DNA of 27,700 bases from CAYTTR01 sp964440805 (GTDB lineage: Bacteria; Acidobacteriota; Aminicenantia; Aminicenantales; Aminicenantaceae). A model generated the notes under the pieces. That model was not told where the DNA came from and did no database searches. It saw only the letters and a program-made list of their open reading frames with translations. The translations under genes and the position numbers were made by a program. This document shows positions 21,310-27,700 of this stretch, in pieces; position 1 is the stretch's first letter, and the number at the start of each line of letters is the position of its first letter. The stretch lies in NCBI GenBank assembly GCA_964440805.1, contig CAYTTR010000031.1:1-27700 (forward strand), given 5' to 3'.

Positions 21310-22647
21310 CTATTCAAGGGAAATTTTATGTTCTTTTATTTTTTTATCCAGAGTAGGCCGGCTGATTTCCAGTATCTGACTTGAGCGCATTTTGTTTCCT
21401 CCCGTTGCCTTGAGAACATGGTGGATGTGCTTTTTTTCCACTTCCTTTAAAGAAACCATTTCTTTTTTGAACGGAATGCTTTCTCCTGCCTCCAGAGGTA
21501 GATTTTCTTCCTGGATGACATCCCCTTTGGCCAGAATGACGGCTCTGGTCAAAGCATTTTCCAGTTCTCTGACATTTCCTTTCCAAGGAAAATCTATTAG
21601 CATCTTCATCACGTTGGGAGGAATCTTTTTAACATTTCTTCGCAGCTGTCTATTAATTTTCTCCAGAAGATAAACAACCAAATCAGGGATATCTTCCTTC
21701 CGTTCCCGGAGAGGGGGGAGTTTGATTTCAACAACCTTCAAGCGATAGTAGAGATCTTCTCTGAACCTGTCGCCTTCAACCCGCTTATTTAATTCTTTGT
21801 TGGTGGCAGCAATAATACGGGCTTCTGTCTTTAGTATCTTTTCTCCCCCTACTTTCATAAAATCCCTGGTTTCGATGACTCTTAACAATTTTGATTGAAG
21901 GTTTGGTGAAATATCTCCTATTTCATCCAGAAAAAGAGTTCCTTTACCGGCAATCTCGAATTTTCCCTTGGTTTCACAGACGGCATCGGTAAAAGCTCCT
22001 TTGACATGACCGAAAAGTTCACTCTCTAAAAGGGTGTCGGAAATAGCCGAACAGTTTATGACAATAAACGGTTCATGGCTGTAAGGACTGTTATAATGGA
22101 TAGCTTTGGCTACCAGCTCTTTTCCCGTCCCGCTTTCTCCCTGAATCAAAACATTGGTCCGGGTATTGGCCACCGACCCGATTAATTTAAAAACCTCTCT
22201 CATCTGGGGAGAACGGCCTATTAGATTATCAATGGTATATTCTTTTTGTTTTTCCTCGATCAGGTAAGAAAGTTTTTGTTCCAGGCTCTTCATCTGAAGG
22301 GCCTTTCTCACCGTCAAATCAAGCTCAACGTAATCAAGCGGTTTTACCAGATATTCAAAAGCTCCCAGTTTTATTGCCTGGACAGTGGATTTCATGTCAT
22401 CATAAGCTGTCATGACAATAACTGTGGCCGTGGAATCGATTTCCTTTATCTTTCTGAGCACCTCTAAACCATCCAGGTCGGGCAGCTTAATATCCAGGAC
22501 GGTAAGATCTGGAAGGTGTTGCTCAAAGTTTTCCAGGCCATCTCTTCCATCCTCTGATAAAAAGACCTCATACCCGTTTTTCCTAAAATGGGAGGAAAGA
22601 GTTTTTCTTATGAGAGGATCATCATCGACAACAAGAATTGATTTCAT
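21310..22647 (-). CDS. NtrC-family sigma-54-dependent response regulator
   Basis: A 445-residue three-domain activator. Receiver (1-120): acidic pocket D8-D10, phosphoacceptor D52 (TVLDIKLPD), T80 and K102. The AAA+ sigma-54 interaction domain (about 140-375) has Walker A GESGTGKE (170-177), a sigma-54 contact loop reading GAFTDA (217-222) in place of the usual GAFTGA, Walker B TLFLDEIGD (237-245) and FREDLYYRL. The C-terminal Fis-type helix-turn-helix is about 405-440 (HVLKATGGNKMRSSQILEISRPTLDKKI). The start overlaps the kinase stop as ATGA, so the kinase and regulator are a coupled two-component pair. It should switch on sigma-54 promoters; the targets are not evident and I did not find a clear GG-N10-GC site in this window. 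Confidence 0.93.
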   Translation of the reverse strand: MKSILVVDDDPLIRKTLSSHFRKNGYEVFLSEDGRDGLENFEQHLPDLTVLDIKLPDLDGLEVLRKIKEIDSTATVIVMTAYDDMKSTVQAIKLGAFEYLVKPLDYVELDLTVRKALQMKSLEQKLSYLIEEKQKEYTIDNLIGRSPQMREVFKLIGSVANTRTNVLIQGESGTGKELVAKAIHYNSPYSHEPFIVINCSAISDTLLESELFGHVKGAFTDAVCETKGKFEIAGKGTLFLDEIGDISPNLQSKLLRVIETRDFMKVGGEKILKTEARIIAATNKELNKRVEGDRFREDLYYRLKVVEIKLPPLRERKEDIPDLVVYLLEKINRQLRRNVKKIPPNVMKMLIDFPWKGNVRELENALTRAVILAKGDVIQEENLPLEAGESIPFKKEMVSLKEVEKKHIHHVLKATGGNKMRSSQILEISRPTLDKKIKEHKISLE

Positions 22648-24095
22648 TTTTCCCCTCCATAAGGTAGAAGAACTTCAAAACAGGCACCCTTTTGCTGTCT
22701 TTCCTTTACTCTAATTAGGCCGTTGTGCTGCTCAACTATCTTCCGGGCATTGGCCAGTCCTAAACCAAAGCCGGAAGATTTGGTGGTATAAAAAGGCTCA
22801 AAAATATTTTCCCGGTCTTTCTCCATAATGCCGCAACCATCATCATAGACCTCCACCTTTAGCCCCGATCTATCATCCCATTTGGCGAGGTCAAGGGAAA
22901 TCTTTATTTCCCCTCCTTCTTCAACCGCCTCAATGGCGTTTTGAATCAGATTGAGAAAAACCTGTCTCATCCGGTCTCCATCTACTTTAACCCTGGGCAG
23001 GTTATTCTGGATTTCCTTTTTTAGATTTATTTTTTTCTTGTCTATGGCATCAGAGAGAACTTTCAAGGACTCATCGATTATTTGTTCAAGAGAAAATGTG
23101 TCCACATTAATTTCAGAAAGACGGGTAAAGCTTAAAAGCTCTTTAATGAATTTTTCGATCTGCCGGATTCCTTCCTGGCAAATCTCGAGGTGTTCTTGCT
23201 CCAGTTCTTCCAGATATTCACTGTCGGCTATTCGTTGGATATTGAGTTTGACCGAAGTCAAGGGATTCCTAATTTCGTGGGCAATACTGGCTGAAAGGCG
23301 GCCAATTGAGGCCAGCTTCTCTGCATGTAACAATTTTTTATGGGCTGATTCCATGGATTCTCTGGCTTTTAGAAGTTCCTCACTCATCCGGTTGAAACTT
23401 CGGGCAAGCTCTCCGATCTCATCCTGAGAGGAAATATCAATTTTCTGAGTAAAATCCCCCTTGGAAATCTGAATGGTTCCGTCCGCCAGCCTTTTCAGAG
23501 GAAAAATGATCCGCCTGGTCAGAAGCAAAGAGCCCAGCATTCCCGCAAAAAGGCCGGCACTTCCTATAGCCAGAAGAACCAGCCTTGTTTTTTGTATTTC
23601 CGCCTCCATATCTTCCAGAGACAGGCCGATCTTGACAGAACCCCATTTTCTGGTTGAGCCTTCGACAAAAACAGGCGTCTCTATTTCTAATATCTTCAAA
23701 GGATTGTCCAAAGGCTGCAGCCTAAAGGGTTTTCTGGAGAAGTAATACTCTTCCCTTTGGATATTATCTTCCAAATTGCTTTTTTGAAAAATTTGAGATT
23801 TTTTATCTACCGATGAAGTAGCTACAAAAGGATGATTATTACGGTCAAAGAAGACCACAAAAACAAGCTTCCTGTCTATGCGGTTTTCGATGTTTGTTTT
23901 CACTCCTTCCATATCCCAGAAAAGAAATGGCTCAAGGTTTTCCTGAATAATATTCTCTGCTATCAAGACTCCTTTTTTTTTCTCTTCCTCGAAAATCATT
24001 CTGACTTCCCTCTTCTGAATCACAAACAGCACCATTACTACCAGGCTGGAAAGAAGAAGAGTGACATAAATCATGAATCTTGTCCGTAAAGACAT
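22644..24095 (-). CDS. Membrane sensor histidine kinase
   Basis: A 483-residue kinase. Membrane helix 1 (about 7-26) and helix 2 (about 171-193) enclose an extracytoplasmic domain of about 145 residues of unassigned type. HAMP follows (about 194-246). The HisKA domain has the phosphoacceptor H273 in SASIAHEIRNPLTSVK. The ATPase domain has the N box LNLIQNAIEA (381-390), G1 DDGCG (418-422), F box EPFYTTK and G2 GFGLGL (442-447), so it is complete. It starts 3 bases after the stop of the peptide-binding-protein gene and overlaps the NtrC-type regulator by 4. The arrangement suggests that the binding protein presents a ligand to the periplasmic domain. Confidence 0.94.
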   Translation of the reverse strand: MSLRTRFMIYVTLLLSSLVVMVLFVIQKREVRMIFEEEKKKGVLIAENIIQENLEPFLFWDMEGVKTNIENRIDRKLVFVVFFDRNNHPFVATSSVDKKSQIFQKSNLEDNIQREEYYFSRKPFRLQPLDNPLKILEIETPVFVEGSTRKWGSVKIGLSLEDMEAEIQKTRLVLLAIGSAGLFAGMLGSLLLTRRIIFPLKRLADGTIQISKGDFTQKIDISSQDEIGELARSFNRMSEELLKARESMESAHKKLLHAEKLASIGRLSASIAHEIRNPLTSVKLNIQRIADSEYLEELEQEHLEICQEGIRQIEKFIKELLSFTRLSEINVDTFSLEQIIDESLKVLSDAIDKKKINLKKEIQNNLPRVKVDGDRMRQVFLNLIQNAIEAVEEGGEIKISLDLAKWDDRSGLKVEVYDDGCGIMEKDRENIFEPFYTTKSSGFGLGLANARKIVEQHNGLIRVKERQQKGACFEVLLPYGGEK

Positions 24096-24098
24096 GAG

Positions 24099-25709
24099 CT
24101 ATCTCTTCTCTTCTTTCCAGATTTTCCTGGCATCCAGATAGTAAAAGCCAAATGGAGGAACCTTTACTCCTCTGATATAAGGTTGAATGGCTATCCGGTT
24201 TTGCTGACTGAACAGGGGAATGGCCGGAATTCCCTTCTGAAGAATCCACTCAATTTGATGGAAGAAATGTATTCTTCTGCTCCAGCTTCTCTCCACTTCT
24301 GTTTTTTGAAGGATTCGATCCAGTTCCTCATTGGAATAACTAAAAACGTTGAACAGTGAGTTCGATTGAAATAGAGGCTGGACGAGATCGGCTGGATCGG
24401 GAATAGTCATCAACTCATCCCAGAGGATAAAATAGGGTTCACGACACTTTTTTACTTCTTCAATCGACCGGTAATATCGTGTTTTCAAATCGATTCCCAG
24501 GGAAGACATCTGTTTTTTCAACTCCTTCTGGAAATTAAATAGAAAACCTGTTCTCGGCCACCTTAAAAACAAGGTTACTTCAGGAAATTTATTTCCCCCA
24601 ATAAGTCCTACTTCCCAAAGCAGGCGGACAGCTCTGTCCAGATTAAAAACTGCATCCTCATTGGTTGGATAAAAACCAGGAAGCCTGGAAGGAATAAAAC
24701 TATTTACCGGTTTGCGAACATAGCGCGGTTCTGCCACCGCCTCAATGAGCTGTTGTTTATCGATTCCATGAAGAATTGCCCGCCTCACCTCTTCCCTGTC
24801 AAAAGGGGGGATATGGCAACTCATTCCCAGGAAAAACGTCTGGATCGATCCATCTACATATACCTGAAAATTTCCATCCAGGAGTTTTTCAGACACTACC
24901 GGGATAAGGTCGATTTGTCCATTGAGAAAATGATCCAGAGTAAAAAGAGGACAGAATTCTATGGTATCAAGATAAGGTGCTCCCAGGAAATAATCATCGT
25001 TCCTCTTCAGCCGGACTCCCACAATATTCAATCTGGTATCTCTTACCCAGGAGTCAAAGTAAAAAGGTCCTGTTCCGGTGGGTTTATAGAAAAAATTTTT
25101 TTCCTGTTTTTCTACCATATCTGCAGGAAGAATTTTACAAAATGGCATACTCAACAAATATAGGGCTGAAACATATGGTTTAGTCCATTCAATCTGGAAA
25201 ATATGCTTGTCCAGCACTTTGAAACCTCTGACTTCGGTATCCTTACCTTCTCTGAATTCAGCTGCTCCTTCAACCCGGGAAAGAAAATACTGGAAAAAAG
25301 GAGAATCGGTCTCCGGCGCAAGTATTCTTTCCAGAGAAAACTTAACATCTGAAGCCAACACTTCCCTGTGGTTGTAAAAAGGAATTCCTTTTCTTAAATA
25401 AAACGTGTAGATCTTCCCATCATTAGAGATTGTCCAGTAATCTGACAATTCAGGCACTATGTTCAGCTTTTTGTCCAGCCTGACCAGACCATCAAAAATC
25501 TGTTCAGAAATAAAAATGTAAGCCCCCGGTTGAACCGGATCAAGCTGCTGTCGGAATTCATCGGAAATGGATTTGATCCGCAAAACACCTCCCCGGCGCG
25601 GCCGGTAAGAAGATTCATCATTACTCTGGAAAAACCCCTCAGCAACCAGGAAAAAAGACAAGATAATTCCTGTGATGATAATAATCAGAGAGAACTTCTT
25701 TTTTATCAT
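24099..25709 (-). CDS. Peptide/oligopeptide-type solute-binding protein (family 5), probably a sensor partner
   Basis: A 536-residue extracytoplasmic solute-binding protein of the DppA/OppA (SBP_bac_5) class. The N-terminus (about 5-27, FSLIIIITGIILSFFLVAEGFF) is a signal peptide or uncleaved anchor without a lipobox cysteine. Family features include the start RRGGVLRIKSISDEF, LDKKLNIVPELSDYWTISNDGKIYTFYLRKGIPFYNHREVLASDVKFSLERIL (about 75-135), a PTGTGPFYFDSW segment and REEVRRAILHGIDKQQLIEAV. Length is normal. No permease or ATPase gene is adjacent; instead a histidine kinase starts 3 bases after the stop. The simplest reading is a ligand-binding component of the sensor rather than part of a transporter. 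The likely ligand class is small peptides, but family members also bind nickel, heme, sugars and more. Confidence 0.9.
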   Translation of the reverse strand: MIKKKFSLIIIITGIILSFFLVAEGFFQSNDESSYRPRRGGVLRIKSISDEFRQQLDPVQPGAYIFISEQIFDGLVRLDKKLNIVPELSDYWTISNDGKIYTFYLRKGIPFYNHREVLASDVKFSLERILAPETDSPFFQYFLSRVEGAAEFREGKDTEVRGFKVLDKHIFQIEWTKPYVSALYLLSMPFCKILPADMVEKQEKNFFYKPTGTGPFYFDSWVRDTRLNIVGVRLKRNDDYFLGAPYLDTIEFCPLFTLDHFLNGQIDLIPVVSEKLLDGNFQVYVDGSIQTFFLGMSCHIPPFDREEVRRAILHGIDKQQLIEAVAEPRYVRKPVNSFIPSRLPGFYPTNEDAVFNLDRAVRLLWEVGLIGGNKFPEVTLFLRWPRTGFLFNFQKELKKQMSSLGIDLKTRYYRSIEEVKKCREPYFILWDELMTIPDPADLVQPLFQSNSLFNVFSYSNEELDRILQKTEVERSWSRRIHFFHQIEWILQKGIPAIPLFSQQNRIAIQPYIRGVKVPPFGFYYLDARKIWKEEKR

Positions 25710-25777
25710 TTTCTTGAGCAGTCCGGATGAATGGAAGAGAGCAAGTTTTGTACCAAAGTCTTTACCGGTTTTTATCT

Positions 25778-25807
25778 ATTATAGTACGGATGAAGTGATG
25801 GTTTCAA
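25778..25807 (-). promoter_or_regulatory. Sigma-70 promoter of the signalling operon
   Basis: On the minus strand TTGAAA (25807-25802), an 18-base spacer and a perfect TATAAT (25783-25778). The start codon at 25709 lies about 65 bases downstream with only a weak Shine-Dalgarno (AAGAAA). Confidence 0.55.
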
Positions 25808-25845
25808 TGAAAATTGTAAAATTATTTAACACTTGAATCGGGGAT

Positions 25846-26128
25846 TATTAGTTCGAAAATAATAAAAACAGTCTATCTCGTCTATCTTGTCTATCTCGTC
25901 TATCTTGTCTATCTTGTCTATCTTGTTTATCTTGTCTATCTGGTCTATCTTGTTTATCTGGTTTGGATAAGGCGAGAAGGGTGAGACGAGCGAGAAAAAC
26001 GCCTCACGGTATCTTTCCCAGGCAAGTTTAAGATCATCTGTTGCATGTCCTTCGGTATGTTGCAAATGATAACGAGATATCATTTTCATCAGTCATGGGT
26101 AGCAAAGCAGCAATGGAAAATTAGCTTG
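25846..26128 (+). repeat. Dispersed intergenic repeat, copy E (longest, expanded minisatellite)
   Basis: It begins ATTAGTTCGAAAATAATAAAAACA, then ten 9-bp units, GGATAAGGCGAGAAGGGTGAGACGAGCGAGAAA, a longer and partly unique middle (about 25998-26080), a diverged TTTTCATCAGTCATGGGTAGC, CAATGG and terminal AATTAGCTTGG. The extra middle portion, not seen in copies B and C, makes this the longest copy. It separates the dipeptidase gene from the signalling operon. Confidence 0.8.
25871..25960 (+). repeat. 9-bp minisatellite, ten units (consensus GTCTATCTT)
   Basis: Ten tandem 9-base units, each GTCTATCTT or a variant by one or two bases (GTCTATCTC, GTTTATCTT, GTCTATCTG), with a decayed eleventh. 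Because 9 is a multiple of 3, the minus strand stays open and would read as repeated I-D-K; I treat that frame as an artefact, as it has no start signal and lies in a repeat present elsewhere between genes. Confidence 0.92.
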
Positions 26129-26173
26129 GAACTGATTATGTCTTCTAAGGGATTCCTGCTTCCATCCTGCCGG

Positions 26174-27433
26174 TTAAACAGTCTCTTCAGCTATCTGTAT
26201 CACCTTCCGGAAAACTCTCATGACATTTCCGCCCCATATTTTGGCAATCTCTTCTTCGCTGTAACCGCGCCTGTAAAGTTCAAGGGTCACCTGTGGCAGC
26301 TCGGTGACATCATTACAGCCTTCTACACCGCCTCCCCCGTCAAAATCGGTGCCTATTCCCACATAATCCACTCCGACAAGTTTAACCACATAATCAATAT
26401 GATCCATTAAATCACTCACTGTCGCCCGGTCAAGCGGATATTTTGCCATTATTTCCTGATAGTCTTGCCACATTTTCTCTCTTGTTTTCTCGTCTATTAT
26501 TTTATTGCGGGGACCATATTTCTCTCTCAGTCCTTGAAGTGCCTTTTCTCTTTCCGGATTGGGAGGAGATTTTTTCAGGAAGCTTGAGACAAAACAAATC
26601 TGGATCACTCCACCGTTGTCAGCCAGTGCCTTTATCATGCCGTCAGAAAGATTGCGGGGATGATCACAAATTGCCCTAACACTTGAATGAGAAGCTATGA
26701 CAGGTGCCCGGCTGGTTTGTAAAACGTCATAAAAAGTTTTATCTGAGGCATGAGAAACATCTACCATGATTCCTAACCGGTTACATTCGGAAACCACTTG
26801 TTTCCCGAATTCGCTCAGCCCCCGATCCTCTGGATTTTCTTCATCTGTAGAAGAATCACAGATATCATTATCGCGGGAATGGCAGAGAGTAATATACCGG
26901 ATTCCCCTCTGATAATATTTTTCCACCAAAGAAAAATCTTTTCCCAGGGGATATCCATTTTCCATGCCCAAAAAAACGGCCAATTTTCCTTCTTTTTCAA
27001 GGCGGACAGCATCAGCCGGAGAAGTTGCCAATTCCACTATATCTGAGTTCTCCTGAAACATTTTTTCAATGGCAGCTAACATCCGATCTGCTTTTTCTTT
27101 AGCTTGCTTGTAACCTTCCGGTGTCAAAGGGCCTTGATTCACATAAACAGCAAAAAAGGAAGCATCCAGGCCTCCCTCTTTCATCCGGGGAAGATCAATC
27201 TGGCCGCTTCTTCTTACTCCGGGCTGATGACGCTCTCCTATATTCCAGTCCTCACGAAGCATCATCATTGGAGTATCACAATGAGTATCAACCGTTAATA
27301 CTTTCTGGTGAATTAAAAAAGCCTCTTCACGCAAAACCTCTTCCCGGCTAGTCTGGCAGGCGCTTGTAAAAAATCCACATAAGATAAAAACTACAAAAAA
27401 GATTATTGAATATTGCCTTTTCATTTTATTCAC
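26174..27433 (-). CDS. Membrane dipeptidase (peptidase family M19), likely lipoprotein
   Basis: A 419-residue zinc dipeptidase of the renal-dipeptidase family, which hydrolyses dipeptides, often including D-residue ones. Residues 1-25 form a signal sequence ending FFTSAC, a slightly atypical lipobox with Cys26, so anchoring in a membrane is likely. Metal ligands are visible: H51-x-D53 (VDTHCDTP), the bridging glutamate in FLGMENG, the histidines of DVSHAS and ASHSSVR, and the catalytic-region aspartate in GIGTDFDGGGG. Full length. AAAGGAG lies 3 bases before the GTG used here and 12 before an internal ATG at 27424, so the start is uncertain by three codons. It may feed dipeptide-derived amino acids to cells and is next to a peptide-type sensing operon, separated by repeat copy E. 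Confidence 0.92.
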   Translation of the reverse strand: MNKMKRQYSIIFFVVFILCGFFTSACQTSREEVLREEAFLIHQKVLTVDTHCDTPMMMLREDWNIGERHQPGVRRSGQIDLPRMKEGGLDASFFAVYVNQGPLTPEGYKQAKEKADRMLAAIEKMFQENSDIVELATSPADAVRLEKEGKLAVFLGMENGYPLGKDFSLVEKYYQRGIRYITLCHSRDNDICDSSTDEENPEDRGLSEFGKQVVSECNRLGIMVDVSHASDKTFYDVLQTSRAPVIASHSSVRAICDHPRNLSDGMIKALADNGGVIQICFVSSFLKKSPPNPEREKALQGLREKYGPRNKIIDEKTREKMWQDYQEIMAKYPLDRATVSDLMDHIDYVVKLVGVDYVGIGTDFDGGGGVEGCNDVTELPQVTLELYRRGYSEEEIAKIWGGNVMRVFRKVIQIAEETV

Positions 27434-27488
27434 TTACTCCTTTCAGGAAAGCCTGGTTAGACAGCTTTGGAAATATCTGAAGCATTTA

Positions 27489-27517
27489 ATTTTACGGAAT
27501 CTGCCTTACTATTGCAA
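27489..27517 (-). promoter_or_regulatory. Sigma-70 promoter of the dipeptidase gene
   Basis: On the minus strand TTGCAA (27517-27512), a 17-base spacer and TAAAAT (27494-27489), about 55 bases before the start codon. The remaining bases to the window end (27518-27700) hold no gene or structure that I can support. Confidence 0.5.
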
Positions 27518-27700
27518 TTTTCTTGTCTCGAGAGTAAGTATATCTATTTCAGTGGAAGAAATTATTTTCCCAAAGAGATGAAGGGTATGGGATTTATCAT
27601 CCGCTCAATTTCCAGAGGAAACTTTTTACAGAAGAGATTTTTTTGGTAATTACTATTAGAGGTTGTCCCAAAGTGACGGTAATGAGGTAACGGTATTAGG

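Noticed and set aside
25826..26089. Minus-strand open frame reading as repeated I-D-K
   Set aside because: It is created by the 9-bp minisatellite (a multiple of three), has no start signal and lies inside a dispersed repeat; a similar frame occurs in copy C for the same reason.
27650..27700. Possible insertion-sequence end (GTTGTCCCAAAGTGACGG)
   Set aside because: There is too little sequence before the window ends, and no inverted partner or transposase is visible.

Overview
The window looks like a piece of a moderately AT-rich bacterial scaffold from a Gram-negative-type organism. It carries a FadL-like outer-membrane barrel with a C-terminal phenylalanine, exported and lipoprotein signals, a primary sigma-70 factor and a sigma-54 activator. 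The very large exported BNR/VPS10-like protein, together with DUF1015, AGCS and M19 genes, is the sort of mixture seen in Acidobacteria/Aminicenantes-like or other uncultured lineages. That placement is an inference from gene content and is not proven. One 100-N scaffold gap lies at 20395-20494. The sequence on its two sides is the same 25 bases, so it is probably an uncollapsed contig overlap.

Layout. 1-1720: the 3' part of a tRNA-Val(CAC) gene, then a 1.6-kb islet with a beta-class DNA methyltransferase and a small unknown ORF, closed by a second copy of the tRNA 3' end plus its downstream flank. 1750-5290: a structured leader and small exported coiled-coil protein, a SagB-type nitroreductase, an exported TPR-like protein, and a FadL-family porin. 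5820-8400: a YjdF/DUF2238-like membrane protein and an SLC13-type transporter with RCK_C domains. 8416-13093 (minus): a 1081-residue BNR-repeat protein and a DUF1015 protein. 13349-18067 (plus): a TauE/SafE permease, an orphan cobalamin-binding mutase-like protein, and an AGCS alanine/glycine:cation symporter. 18199-19891: an rpoD-type sigma factor with a well-formed promoter and a perfect palindrome touching its -35 box. 20753-25709 (minus): a compact operon encoding a peptide-type solute-binding protein, a sensor histidine kinase, an NtrC-family activator and, after a 170-nt gap, a single-domain response regulator. 26174-27433 (minus): a lipoprotein-like M19 membrane dipeptidase.

How the genes may work together: the dipeptidase, the peptide-binding-protein/kinase operon (which has no permease genes) and the AGCS symporter suggest peptide and amino-acid scavenging coupled to sensing. 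This is inferred from proximity only.

The most unusual structure is a family of intergenic repeats (at least five copies in 27.7 kb, both orientations, about 160-280 bp). Full copies have a TTAGCTT-like motif at both ends, a 9-bp minisatellite (consensus GTCTATCTT) of variable length, a purine-rich GCGAGA segment, and a conserved core shared as a 31-bp identity between two copies. Two same-orientation copies bracket the cobalamin mutase-like gene. I found no protein in the window that could mobilise them.
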